The notes under the pieces: generated by a model
What the model saw: the letters and a program-made list of their open reading frames with translations, nothing else
The model's database searches: none
Told to the model about the DNA's origin: nothing
Source of the DNA: Verrucomicrobiota bacterium
GTDB lineage: Bacteria > Verrucomicrobiota > Verrucomicrobiia > Chthoniobacterales > UBA10450
DNA: 33,443 bases
NCBI GenBank assembly: GCA_003219435.1
Contig: QHOW01000023.1
Coordinates: forward strand, 1 to 33,443
Direction of reading: 5' to 3'
Shown here: positions 7,580 to 15,814 of the stretch, in pieces
Layout: every line of letters begins with the position of its first letter
How positions within the stretch are numbered: position 1 is the first letter of the stretch
Position numbers and translations under genes: made by a program

Positions 7580-9099
7580 TGAAGAATCTCGCCAAATTTC
7601 TGCTTTTTGTCCTGCTTATCAGCGCAGGAATTTCTTTGCTCTACGATTACCGCCTCAAACATGGAGGGCTAAATCTGCCTTCCGTCCGAAAACCGGAAAA
7701 ATACACGTTGGCCTCGACTCCCAGCGTGGATTCAAAGCAAGTCGCCTCGCTTGACGCATTAAACCGGGAGCGGCGCGCGCTCGTCAACAGCGTGATCCCG
7801 TCTGTTGTCGCGGTGAAAACATCGAAGAAAATCGGTATCCGGCGGGAGTACGAGATGGATCCTTTCGAGTTTTTCTTTCCTAACCAGCGGCGATTCCGGA
7901 ATCCGAACGACGAAGCGCTGGTCCAAAATGCGCTTGGCTCCGGTGTAATCGTGACGAATGAAGGCCATATCATAACGAACAATCACGTGGTCGATCAAGT
8001 GGACGAAATTGAGGTGCAGTTGAGCGATGGCCGGACGAAAAAGGCGCGGTTAGTAGGCGCAGATTCTCAGGTAGATCTGGCGGTGCTCAAGATTGACGAT
8101 CCCGGAGTCAAGCCGCTCAAACTGGCTGATTCGGACTCGGTGCAGGCTGGAGATTTTGTCCTTGCCATTGGTAATCCATTTGGATTCGAGGAAACGGTCA
8201 CGGATGGAATCATCAGTTCGAAAGGGCGGCCGAACCGCAGCGATTTCTTCGGGGACCTTCTGCAAACCAATGCGGCAATCAATCCGGGAAACAGCGGGGG
8301 TCCCCTAATCAATCTGCGCGGTGAAGTTATCGGCATTAACACGGCAATCATTTCGCGCAGCGGCGGTTCGCAGGGAATCGGTTTCGCGATCCCCTCGAAT
8401 ACAGTTCGCACCGCGCTTGAGAGTTTATTGAAGCAGGGCCGGATTATCCGCGGTTATCTGGGGATCCAGACGCGTGGGTCGCAGCCGGGCCAAAGCAACG
8501 CAGGCAGCGAAGGCGTGATCGTCGAGGAAGTAATGCCGGGATCGCCCGCAGCTCAGGCGCACCTGCAACCAGGCGACGTTATCCGCAAGTTCAATGGCCG
8601 CGACGTAAAGAATATGTATGCGCTGAGAAGTGTTTTGGCGCAGGCCGAGTTGAATAAGAACGTTGAGCTCGAAATTGTGCGTGCCGGCAAGCCGTTGAAA
8701 GTGACGACTCAGATCAAAGAGCAGCCCGTTGATTACGAAACGTCCGGCGTTCTGCCTCGGCGAGGCCAGCCACAGCCGCAGGCCCCGGGGCAGCCGAACG
8801 ATCAAGGCGCAGTCAGCAGCCCTCTCGCCGCAATTCACGTGGACGAGCTAACTCCAGAAATGGCGCGTCAGCTCAATCTGCCAAACAATGCGCGCGGCGT
8901 GGTGGTCACCAGCGTCGATCCTGATAGCGGCGTGGCCGAATTGCAAAAAGGCGACGTGATCGAAGAAATTAATCAGCAACCAGTGACCTCAGTCTCAGAT
9001 TACAACAAGATTGCCGCCTCGCTTGATCCCAGCCAACCGCAGATCTTGTCTGTTTGCCGTCATCGGATGCGTTCGTTTCTCGTCTTGCGGCCGCGGTAA
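7579..9099 (+). CDS. Periplasmic serine endoprotease, DegP/HtrA family
   Basis: The 506-residue product is a HtrA/DegP-type protease and chaperone of the cell envelope. A single hydrophobic N-terminal segment (about residues 6-20) exports or anchors it. The trypsin-like domain carries the triad His136 (TNNHVVD), Asp166 (SQVDLAVLKI) and Ser239 (NPGNSGGP). Two PDZ domains follow: the first around residues 290-385 with GYLGIQ and PGSPAAQAHLQPGDVI, the second around 415-500 with NARGVVVTSVDPDSG and LQKGDVIEEINQQPV. A Pro/Gln-rich linker of about 30 residues separates them. Start: ATG at 7579 overlaps the recG stop as TGATG; a TTG one codon earlier is less likely. The last residues (SVCRHRMRSFLVL) are the usual end of the second PDZ. 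Co-transcription with recJ-recG is suggested by the overlap. Confidence 0.95.
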   Translation: MKNLAKFLLFVLLISAGISLLYDYRLKHGGLNLPSVRKPEKYTLASTPSVDSKQVASLDALNRERRALVNSVIPSVVAVKTSKKIGIRREYEMDPFEFFFPNQRRFRNPNDEALVQNALGSGVIVTNEGHIITNNHVVDQVDEIEVQLSDGRTKKARLVGADSQVDLAVLKIDDPGVKPLKLADSDSVQAGDFVLAIGNPFGFEETVTDGIISSKGRPNRSDFFGDLLQTNAAINPGNSGGPLINLRGEVIGINTAIISRSGGSQGIGFAIPSNTVRTALESLLKQGRIIRGYLGIQTRGSQPGQSNAGSEGVIVEEVMPGSPAAQAHLQPGDVIRKFNGRDVKNMYALRSVLAQAELNKNVELEIVRAGKPLKVTTQIKEQPVDYETSGVLPRRGQPQPQAPGQPNDQGAVSSPLAAIHVDELTPEMARQLNLPNNARGVVVTSVDPDSGVAELQKGDVIEEINQQPVTSVSDYNKIAASLDPSQPQILSVCRHRMRSFLVLRPR

Positions 9100-9147
9100 A
9101 CTAATCTGGAAATCAGAGCCGATCTAGCCGTCTGGCTGTGCCTGCCG

Positions 9148-9161
9148 CGCTGGAGCCAGCG
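9148..9161. repeat. Small perfect hairpin in the GC-rich gap between htrA and the CADD gene
   Basis: CGCTGG-AG-CCAGCG lies in a 146-base convergent intergenic gap (9100-9245) rich in short dyads of GCC/GGC. There is no following T-run, so it is not a textbook Rho-independent terminator. It may belong to one of the repeat families in this genome. Confidence 0.4.
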
Positions 9162-9245
9162 AAGGCGGGTCAAGCCGTGCCCGGCGGCAAGGTGAACCGG
9201 CGCGGCGAGCGAGCGCCGTGGCTACAGGCGCGAATGAGCGCGCGC

Positions 9246-9917
9246 TCAGCACGCAATCGCGTGACGGCGGCAAACGCCGGAAAGCATTTGCCAGAGCGCG
9301 CTGAGAACGCGATTCACCGATTCTTTCACCGATTCAAAATTGCGATTGTCGATGTACTCCCCGAGCATTTTGCGTTCGGCCGCAGAATGTTCGCTATCCG
9401 CTTCAATGTGGACGCTGAAGTATTCGTAATGTTTCGGATCGGTGAAGGCGTAACGCCTTTTCAATCCGTCGATCTTCGATTCACAGATCGCCGGAATTTG
9501 GCTCTCGTAGGCGTAGAGGGCGGCGAGACCATCCGCCGTCGATCCATTGCCGCAGACCGATCGAAAAGTTTCGGTCAAGCCCTTCGTCTCCGGCCACTCT
9601 TCTGATTTACGTACCTCGGAAGCGGAAACGTGGAGGCCTTCGGCAAACTGGAGCCAAAGCTCAGGATGATTCGGCGAGCCGGCTTCTTCATCGACTAGGT
9701 TGCCGAGCAATGTTTTCCGGGTCACCTGATCGTCGCAGTTCGCGTGCACTGCCGAGAGATACGTCGGAAACGCTGCGACATGATGATAGTACTGCTTCAC
9801 GTAATCCGTCAGCGCTTCTTTGCTGAGCTCTCCTCGCGTCCACGCAAGGTAAAATGGATGTTTTAAGAGATGTTTCTCCGCGATGTCATTGTCAATCTTC
9901 TCGAGATATTGGTTCAT
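9246..9917 (-). CDS. CADD-family self-sacrificing PABA synthase (TenA/PqqC-like fold)
   Basis: The product (223 residues from ATG at 9917) closely follows Chlamydia CADD (CT610), a diiron helical-bundle protein that makes para-aminobenzoate for folate from one of its own tyrosines. Every residue reported as important in the chlamydial protein appears at a constant offset of minus four: Tyr23 (HPFYLAW), Glu77 (NLVDEE), His84 (SPNHPELW), Glu138 and Lys148 (YESQIPAICESK), and His170, Asp174, His177 (HIEADSEH). Chlamydial numbering is from memory. Start: GGAGA lies about six bases before the ATG at 9917; an adjacent ATG at 9920 is possible. A C-terminal tail of a few residues (CRRHAIAC) exceeds the family. 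No folate genes are adjacent. It converges with htrA. Confidence 0.92.
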   Translation of the reverse strand: MNQYLEKIDNDIAEKHLLKHPFYLAWTRGELSKEALTDYVKQYYHHVAAFPTYLSAVHANCDDQVTRKTLLGNLVDEEAGSPNHPELWLQFAEGLHVSASEVRKSEEWPETKGLTETFRSVCGNGSTADGLAALYAYESQIPAICESKIDGLKRRYAFTDPKHYEYFSVHIEADSEHSAAERKMLGEYIDNRNFESVKESVNRVLSALWQMLSGVCRRHAIAC

Positions 9918-9946
9918 CATGATTCTCCAATGCTGTTTTTTTGTAG

Positions 9947-10010
9947 CCACAGATTGACACAGATTTTCACAGATTAAAGAAGCAGAATTCTTATCCGTGT
10001 TAATCTGTGG
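9947..10010. repeat. CACAGATT trimer inverted-repeat element upstream of the CADD gene
   Basis: CCACAGATT is repeated in a three-unit series (units at about 9947, 9956 and 9967) and closed by the inverted arm TAATCTGTGG (10001-10010). It lies between the CADD gene and the cysteine-rich gene, about 30 bases upstream of the CADD start. The design parallels the CACGAATT element at 32945-33185. Confidence 0.75.
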
Positions 10011-10097
10011 CGAAGATGTCAGGCCGCGGGAGGGGCAAAAGAATCATGCACTTCTCAGGTCATGCGTCTGATCCACTATGTATTCGCGGTGCTGCGG

Positions 10098-10325
10098 TTA
10101 ATGGCACCGTTCATGGCAATTGTCCGCCTGCTTGTTGCATCTTTCCATGCAGGGGCCACGACTGCATGAATCCAGACAGTGGCTGCGATTGCATTCGCAC
10201 TGCTGATGACAGTCCTTTACCTCGGAACAATCGCGCGGCCAATTGGCTGAGAACACTGCTGCGACGCCAAGGATACCGCCTGCCAGCAAAATAATCGCGC
10301 TCCATGTTGTTACGATGTTTCTCAT
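10098..10325 (-). CDS. Small exported cysteine-rich protein, unknown function
   Basis: From ATG at 10325 the product has 75 residues. AAGGAAGG lies about 7-8 bases upstream, which supports this start over an upstream non-conserved extension. Residues about 7-27 form one hydrophobic segment (signal peptide or anchor). The remaining part, after SANWPRD, is extremely cysteine-rich: ten Cys and several His in about 45 residues, arranged as DCSEVKDCHQQCECNRSHC, then DSC, GPC, ERC, NC and ERC. Paired CxxxC-type spacing suggests a disulfide-knotted or metal-binding exported peptide. I do not recognise the family and no function is assigned. Confidence 0.7.
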   Translation of the reverse strand: MRNIVTTWSAIILLAGGILGVAAVFSANWPRDCSEVKDCHQQCECNRSHCLDSCSRGPCMERCNKQADNCHERCH

Positions 10326-10494
10326 AGTTTTTCCTTCCTTGTTAACGCACGTCGTCAAATAAGGTCTAGTCGCAAAGCCGGGCAAAACACCGGCTATCCC
10401 TTGCGAAACTTAATACTCCCCAGATATCGGCAGTTCAAAGATTAGGGCTCAGCGATGCTTTGTGGCAAGATAAATTGCCGGGGACAGATATGCG

Positions 10495-13400
10495 TTACGC
10501 CGATTTTAAAATGTGTTTGATGCCGCGGATGGGAATGACGACCCAGTCGGGGCGATTATTTAGTTCGTAACCGATTTCGTAAACGGCTTTGTCGAGTAGA
10601 TAGGCTTCGAGCATGATCTGGAGGTCGTCGCTGTTTTGCGGGATGAAAATCGCGGCGGCGGTTGTTTTCAAATAACGTTGCAGAAAGACGCTGCTGACCT
10701 GGCGGTACCAAAGGTCGGCCCAGCGTTCGAGGAAGGGGACGTCTTCGCTGCGCATGGCCGGCTGCCAGAGCGCGCTGTAGGCAGCGTACTGAAATGAGCG
10801 CATCATTCCGGCGACATCACGCAGGGCGGAGCGTTTCAGTTTTCGCTCGCTGAGTGCGCGCGCGGGTTCGCCTTCAAAATCAAGAATCACGAAGTCTTTT
10901 CCGGTGTAAAGCAGCTGGCCGAGATGATAGTCGCCATGGATCCGGATTTTTGCGGCATTGGTGCGACGATCGAGAAGCCGTTTTTCGCGCCCAAGTATTT
11001 CTTGTTCCGCAGCGAGCACTTCTTTGGCTTCGTCTCGAAATGTTTTGGGCAGGTCCGGCAATTTCTTTTCGAGAAACGTGAACGCGCGTCGCAGCGATGC
11101 GCGCATGGTTTGATAAACAGAGCGCTGCGCCATGGCATTGAACGGTTCGGGCGCAAAGGCGGGATCTTCCATGCTGGAGGCGAGCGCAAGGTGCAGCTCA
11201 CCTGTTCGTTGTCCCATTTGCATTGCCTTGTCAGGATAAATGCCCCCGATCAGCTCATCGAGGAGGGCACCTGGCGGCGCAGTTTCATTCTGCAGATCGG
11301 CTTTCCGCCCCAGCACCCGTTCGTAGTAGCGGCCCATGGCATCCAGGGTGAGCGTCCAAACGTCGCCTTCGTTTGTGGCCGCGCTTTGCAAGAGACAAAC
11401 AACCGTCGGATCGGCCTTAGGCCGGCGATATTCGATTGCTCCGAGGAACGCCGGCACATTTGGAAAATCGGCGCGTTCGGTCAGAAAGCAGTTTATTTCC
11501 ACATCGGGATTCACGCCGTCCTCCAGTTTGCGATATAGCTTAAGGAAGAATTTGTTATCGAAGAGCATCGAAGAGTTGCTCTGTTCACCGCCCAAAACGT
11601 GTGATTTGTCTGAGACGACGAGATCACCCGGTCGGAGCGTCTTACGAGCGACGCCCACCAGATCGCCTCCCCGTCCCTTGATAATCTGGCCTTGCGCGAT
11701 CGTCTCGAACAATTGAGAGCGAAACTTCCCGTCCCAGATCGCGTCCATCAGGACGGTTTCCTCAGTGCTCGCAAAACGCGCGATGATCGCTTGCGGCGTG
11801 CTCTGGAAAACAGCGCGCGCAGCGTCACCGGATGCAATCTTTACCGGGAGAGCATATGTTTCCGTCGGTCCATCGAGATAGCTCACTTCGACGAACCAGA
11901 GTCGTCCAGCATCGGCGTCCGAGGAGATGGCAGGGTGCTCGATCACCCTAAGATGCCGCAAGGTCCGCGCTTTGGAACCAAACCAGCGGCGGTTCTGGAT
12001 GTAATTGGGAAGGATTTCCTTCTCCAGCTGTTCGCGCTGGCCATCGTTAAGCAAGCTATGCAATTCTGCATGCGCACGGATCGTCGGCACCAGGCGCTTC
12101 TTTGACGTCCGGCGCCCTTCGGTCGGCGCTTGCAGGGCGAACCAGTAGTAGGCATGTGGGCCTAGCGTGATGACATAGCGCGATTTCTTAATCGGACGAA
12201 ACAGATTGCGGCTGAAGACTTCCATCGGGACACAGCCGTTGAAGCGCGAAAGATCGAGCTCCGCCGACTGTGCGAAGCGCGAGAGGTTCACGACCACCAG
12301 AATTGTTTGATTTTCGTGGTGCCGGAGGAAGGCCAGAACTTTCGCATTATCTGGATAGAGAAACTCAAGGGAACCGCGTGAAAACGCCTTAAAGTTTTTT
12401 CGCATCGCAATGACACGGCGCATCCACCACAACAATGAGGAGAGATTTTTCTGCTGATTCTCAACGTTGACCGCTTCGTAGTGATATTCCGGGTCGATCG
12501 TGATCGGCAGATAGAGCTGCTGCGGATTGGCTCTTGAAAATCCGGCGTTGCGGTCCGGACTCCACTGCATGGGGGTGCGGCAACCGTTGCGATCGCCAAG
12601 ATAGAAGTTGTCCCCCATGCCTATTTCATCTCCGTAGTAAATGATCGGGGTGCCCGGCATGGAAAACAGGAGCGTGTTAAGCAACTCGATTTTGCGGCGG
12701 CTGTTTGCGAGCAGCGGCGCGAGCCGACGGCGGATGCCAAGATTGATGCGTGCGTGAGGGTCGCTGGCGTAAACCCGATACATGTAATCGCGCTCCTCGT
12801 CCGTCACCATCTCGAGCGTCAGTTCATCATGATTCCGCAGGAACATTGCCCACTGGCAAGTGCCGGGAATCGGCGGAGTTTGCTCGAGGATATCAATGAT
12901 CGGAAAGCGATCCTCCATCTGTAGCGCCATGAACATGCGCGGCATGAGCGGAAAATGAAAGTTCATGTGCGATTCGTCACCTTTGCCAAAATAAGCGGCG
13001 GCGTCCTCCGGCCATTGGTTGGCCTCTGCAAGCAGCAATCGGTTCGGAAATTTTGCCTCCGCATGAGCGCGCAGCTTGCGAAGATAGTCATGGGTCTCCG
13101 GCAGATTTTCGCAGATAGTGCCATCGCGTTCGTAAAGGTACGGGACCGCGTCGAGGCGGAGGCCGTCAACGCCAAGGCCGAGCCAAAAATCGCAAACCTT
13201 CTCGACTGCTTTGTGCACGGCCGGGTTATCGAAATTCAAATCCGGCTGATGCGAATAAAAGCGATGCCAATAGTAAGCTTTTGCAACCGGATCCCACGCC
13301 CAATTTGAGGTCTCGAAATCCTTAAAGATGATCCGTGCATCCTGGTATTTCTCCGGTGTGTCGCTCCAGACATAGAAGTCACGTTCCGGTGAACCAGAAG

Positions 13401-13779
13401 GAGCGCGGCGCGACTTTTGGAACCACGGATTTTGATCGGATGTGTGATTGATCACCAGTTCGGTGATGACCCGCAAATTGCGCTCATGCGCCGCATCAAG
13501 AAACGCGCGGAAATCATCGAGCGTGCCGAAGTTGGGATTGACGTCGAAATAATCGGCGATGTCGTAGCCGTCGTCACGGAGCGGCGATGGATAGAATGGC
13601 AGGAGCCAGATGGCTGTAATGCCAAGTTCCCGGAAATAATCCAGCTTTTCGATTAGGCCCCGGAAATCGCCCATTCCGTCGCCGTCGCTGTCGCAGAAGG
13701 TCTTGACGTGCAGTTCGTAAATGACCGCGTCCTTGTACCACAGCGGGTCGACAATGGTTTCCCGATCATTTGCTGCCAT
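10495..13779 (-). CDS. treS: Trehalose synthase (maltose alpha-glucosyltransferase) fused to maltokinase
   Basis: The 1094-residue product joins two enzymes. Residues 1 to about 550 are a GH13 trehalose synthase that interconverts maltose and trehalose: LWYKDAVIYELHVKTF at the start, VDGLRLDAVPYLYERDGT with nucleophile Asp210, general acid Glu252 (LLAEANQWPED) and Asp318 (RNHDEL). Residues about 580-1090 are a maltokinase of the Mak/Pep2 type, with PNYIQNRRWFG at its start, LGGEQSNSS, and the kinase motif HGDYHLGQLL followed by DFEGEPARALSERK. Maltokinase makes maltose 1-phosphate, the GlgE substrate for alpha-glucan synthesis; such fusions are known. No glgE or glgB is in the window. Start: ATG at 13779 is chosen; a TTG 12 codons earlier adds a non-conserved stretch. 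Shine-Dalgarno is weak. Confidence 0.96.
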   Translation of the reverse strand: MAANDRETIVDPLWYKDAVIYELHVKTFCDSDGDGMGDFRGLIEKLDYFRELGITAIWLLPFYPSPLRDDGYDIADYFDVNPNFGTLDDFRAFLDAAHERNLRVITELVINHTSDQNPWFQKSRRAPSGSPERDFYVWSDTPEKYQDARIIFKDFETSNWAWDPVAKAYYWHRFYSHQPDLNFDNPAVHKAVEKVCDFWLGLGVDGLRLDAVPYLYERDGTICENLPETHDYLRKLRAHAEAKFPNRLLLAEANQWPEDAAAYFGKGDESHMNFHFPLMPRMFMALQMEDRFPIIDILEQTPPIPGTCQWAMFLRNHDELTLEMVTDEERDYMYRVYASDPHARINLGIRRRLAPLLANSRRKIELLNTLLFSMPGTPIIYYGDEIGMGDNFYLGDRNGCRTPMQWSPDRNAGFSRANPQQLYLPITIDPEYHYEAVNVENQQKNLSSLLWWMRRVIAMRKNFKAFSRGSLEFLYPDNAKVLAFLRHHENQTILVVVNLSRFAQSAELDLSRFNGCVPMEVFSRNLFRPIKKSRYVITLGPHAYYWFALQAPTEGRRTSKKRLVPTIRAHAELHSLLNDGQREQLEKEILPNYIQNRRWFGSKARTLRHLRVIEHPAISSDADAGRLWFVEVSYLDGPTETYALPVKIASGDAARAVFQSTPQAIIARFASTEETVLMDAIWDGKFRSQLFETIAQGQIIKGRGGDLVGVARKTLRPGDLVVSDKSHVLGGEQSNSSMLFDNKFFLKLYRKLEDGVNPDVEINCFLTERADFPNVPAFLGAIEYRRPKADPTVVCLLQSAATNEGDVWTLTLDAMGRYYERVLGRKADLQNETAPPGALLDELIGGIYPDKAMQMGQRTGELHLALASSMEDPAFAPEPFNAMAQRSVYQTMRASLRRAFTFLEKKLPDLPKTFRDEAKEVLAAEQEILGREKRLLDRRTNAAKIRIHGDYHLGQLLYTGKDFVILDFEGEPARALSERKLKRSALRDVAGMMRSFQYAAYSALWQPAMRSEDVPFLERWADLWYRQVSSVFLQRYLKTTAAAIFIPQNSDDLQIMLEAYLLDKAVYEIGYELNNRPDWVVIPIRGIKHILKSA

Positions 13780-13835
13780 GTGGCTAACCTTTGCCGCACA
13801 AGGCGCGCTGTGCAACGCACGGATTCGCGGAAGCC

Positions 13836-13857
13836 GATCCCGAAAGCTGTCGGGATC
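13836..13857. repeat. CCGAAAGCTTTCGG-type palindrome upstream of treS
   Basis: GATCCCGA-AAGCTG-TCGGGATC is a perfect 8-bp inverted repeat with a six-base centre. It is related to the palindromes at 1070-1087 and 14605-14619 and lies about 57 bases upstream of the treS start, between it and the end of the upstream DUF4440-like gene. Confidence 0.75.
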
Positions 13858-13895
13858 AATTCAAATCCAATGTGCTACCTTCGATCGAAGAATGT

Positions 13896-14528
13896 CTAGC
13901 GCTGCGCTACCAGGGTGACCTGGCTGGCTATGCATTGCCAGTTGCCGCCTCGATTCATCCAGGTGTCGGTAAAGCGATAGGTGCGATCAAATGCCTTGCC
14001 ATCTTTTCCCGTGCCTTTTTCGTTGGCCATCCCGACGACAACTGCACCGCCGGCGCCGTACATGTGCACATCGAGTTTTTCGGCCTTGGTCGAGGTATAC
14101 GTGTCTTTATCGCTCTTTGCCTCGGCCAGCATTGCACGGCGATTCTGAACTTTGCCCTTGGAATTTACACCAATGAAATCAGCAGCCACCATCGATTCGA
14201 TGGTTGCGGTGTCATGTTTGGCGATAGCGGCTGACCAGCGGTTTTCGTTATCCTTCAACATGGCGCCCACGTTCATTTTCTTTCCCCGGGCAGATGGCGC
14301 GGTCTTTGCAGGACCAGGCGTCGTCGCGGGCTCTTCTTTTTTCTGAGCGTCTGGTTCCTTTGTCGGGCTGGTAGCCGCCTTGGCCTCGGGCGTGGGAGCA
14401 GGAGTTTCTTGGATGGTCGTGGATGGTGTCTCTGCCGATGTCGGAGTAGGAGTTTCCTCACCTTGCGCAAGCACGAAGGTGACGAAGCTTAGAGCAGCAA
14501 TGCCAATAAGTGACATAATTAATTTCAT
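13896..14528 (-). CDS. Exported DUF4440/SnoaL-like protein with Pro/Thr-rich linker
   Basis: The 210-residue product begins with a clear Sec signal (MKLIMSLIGIAALSFVTFVLAQ) with likely cleavage after VLAQ. A low-complexity region of about 60 residues rich in Pro, Thr, Ala and Lys follows. The C-terminal 125 residues (KDNENRWSAAIAKHDTATIESMVAADFIGVNSKGKV ending FTDTWMNRGGNWQCIASQ, quoted here only for its pattern of polar and aromatic positions) look like the NTF2-like DUF4440 fold, which binds small ligands or is structural. GGAAGGAAAA directly upstream of the ATG is a good ribosome site. The substrate is unknown. It runs in the same direction as treS. Confidence 0.82.
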   Translation of the reverse strand: MKLIMSLIGIAALSFVTFVLAQGEETPTPTSAETPSTTIQETPAPTPEAKAATSPTKEPDAQKKEEPATTPGPAKTAPSARGKKMNVGAMLKDNENRWSAAIAKHDTATIESMVAADFIGVNSKGKVQNRRAMLAEAKSDKDTYTSTKAEKLDVHMYGAGGAVVVGMANEKGTGKDGKAFDRTYRFTDTWMNRGGNWQCIASQVTLVAQR

Positions 14529-14871
14529 ATGATTTTCCTTCCTGAATACCTTTCGAACGCAGAATCGCGCAGAATCTATTCTTCTATCTTGGCGGCCAGT
14601 GACTCCGAAAGCTTTCGGGTCAACCCGCGTTATTTGCCGGAGCGTATTAGCGGTGCTGTCGCACAGTCAAGAATTTATCATCGGGTGCGAATGGAATTCA
14701 CCAATTTGTGTTCTCTGGGCTGCGCTTGGAACCAGTGGACGAAGCCGTCTGCGCAGAGTAAGAGACGAAAGATGAGTCTGTTCCTGATTCAGCCGTGGAC
14801 CTTGCAATTTGATCCGGAAACCTTTCGGGGTTGACGACCTCCTCTTGAGCGATCCAACCTGATTCCCCTTC
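14529..14871. other. Non-coding divergent region with a CCGAAAGCTTTCGG palindrome
   Basis: This 343-base gap separates the divergent DUF4440-like gene and the sigma-factor gene. It holds the palindrome CCGAAAGCTTTCGG (14605-14618) and a degraded relative, CCGGAAACCTTTCGG, near 14814-14828. Open frames here do not look like proteins. Promoters for both flanking genes must lie here or within the repeats, but none could be assigned with confidence. Confidence 0.6.
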
Positions 14872-15588
14872 ATGCATCGCACAGCCAAGAAACCTGCCCG
14901 GGCCGCAAAACCGAGAACCGGGAGGCGTATGCGGGCCGCAGCACCAACGACGAAGAAACACGCGCGCGCCGGGAAACCGAAAGCGCGACAGCTCTCTGTT
15001 TCACCACCACTTGAACCGGGAGCACCCAGTGATCTGGATTTAATGCAGGCAATCCAAGCCGAGGACCCAGACGCGCTTGCCCAACTTTACGATCGATACA
15101 ATGGCATTTTGAAAGCGCTTATTCTGCGCGTGGTCCACAACGACGCCGAGGCCGACGATCTCTTGCAGGAAATCTTCATGGAGATTTGGAACCAGGCGAA
15201 GAATTTTTCTGCCCAAAAAGGCAAACCTCTCGGCTGGATGGTTACCCTGGCGCGGCGGCGGGCGATTGATGGTTTGCGCAAGAAACAGGCTTATGCCCGC
15301 GCGGAGGAGCGGCTGCAAAACGAAACGGAACAGCAACCGGATGCCTGGGTGCATAACGCGACCGAAGAAGCAATCGTATTGAGCGACACGCGGGTTCTTA
15401 TACGCAAGGTGATCAACGGACTTCCGCCAGCCCAGCAGCAGGCAATCGATCTCGCATTTTTTAACGGCATGAGCCAGCGCGAAATCGCCGCAAAAACGAA
15501 TACACCATTGGGCACAGTGAAAACACGGCTTGAATTGGGACTAAAAAAAATCTATGACGGCCTCAAGGAGTTGAAAGATGAGCTTTGA
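14872..15588 (+). CDS. ECF-type RNA polymerase sigma factor with basic N-terminal tail
   Basis: The 238-residue product is a sigma-70 family ECF factor. Region 2 runs about residues 55-125: LMQAIQAEDPDALAQLYDRY, ADDLLQEIFMEIW (the core-binding DLLQE motif), and KPLGWMVTLARRRAIDGLRKK. Region 4 runs about 175-235: INGLPPAQQQAIDLAFFNGMSQREIA with the TPLGTVKTRLELGL helix-turn-helix. The overall pattern is closest to SigK-like ECF factors. The first 43 residues are unusual, being almost only Lys, Arg, Ala, Pro and Thr, like a histone H1 tail. An ATG at 14929 with GGGAGG just upstream is an alternative start, but the same composition continues upstream, so 14872 is kept. The stop overlaps the next gene by 11 bases. 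Confidence 0.9.
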   Translation: MHRTAKKPARAAKPRTGRRMRAAAPTTKKHARAGKPKARQLSVSPPLEPGAPSDLDLMQAIQAEDPDALAQLYDRYNGILKALILRVVHNDAEADDLLQEIFMEIWNQAKNFSAQKGKPLGWMVTLARRRAIDGLRKKQAYARAEERLQNETEQQPDAWVHNATEEAIVLSDTRVLIRKVINGLPPAQQQAIDLAFFNGMSQREIAAKTNTPLGTVKTRLELGLKKIYDGLKELKDEL

Positions 15589-15814
15589 GGAGTTCAAGAA
15601 CCAATCGCGGCTCTATGTCATCGGCGCGCTGGAGCCGGAAGAGCAGGAAGAATTCGAGAGAGCGCGTGCAAAATTCGGTAAGAAAGCCGAAGACTTCATC
15701 ACGGAATGTTATGGTTTGCATGAAGCGTTTGCCTTGAGCTTGCGACCGGCGAAGTCTTCAGCCGCAATCAAGGAGCGGCTCATGGCGATGGTGCGGGCAC
15801 GGAAGGAAACCTAA
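15578..15814 (+). CDS. Small putative anti-sigma factor (RskA N-terminal-like), no membrane segment
   Basis: The 78-residue product starts inside the sigma gene, and AAGGAG lies about seven bases before its ATG, a strong coupled start. Its core, YVIGALEPEEQEEFERA, matches the sigma-binding N-terminal part of RskA-type anti-sigma factors (consensus ALGAL..EE...FE.HL), followed by a helix with a conserved-looking CYGLHEAFAL. There is no zinc-binding HxxxCxxC, no transmembrane helix and no extracytoplasmic sensor, all usual in this family. It could be a soluble minimal anti-sigma or a remnant. Its TAA overlaps the stop of the convergent DUF2017 gene (bases 15811-15814). Confidence 0.75.
   Translation: MSFEEFKNQSRLYVIGALEPEEQEEFERARAKFGKKAEDFITECYGLHEAFALSLRPAKSSAAIKERLMAMVRARKET

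Noticed and set aside
9138-9605. A plus-strand frame of 155 codons opposite the CADD gene
   Set aside because: It is antisense to a gene with a full set of conserved catalytic residues and begins in GC-rich repeats.
10007-10294. A plus-strand cysteine-containing frame opposite the small Cys-rich gene
   Set aside because: It has no ribosome site and no signal peptide; the opposite strand has both, and its Cys pattern is far more regular.
14529-14834. A plus-strand 101-codon frame in the sigma-factor upstream region
   Set aside because: It crosses the CCGAAAGCTTTCGG palindrome, has no ribosome site and an unlike-protein composition.
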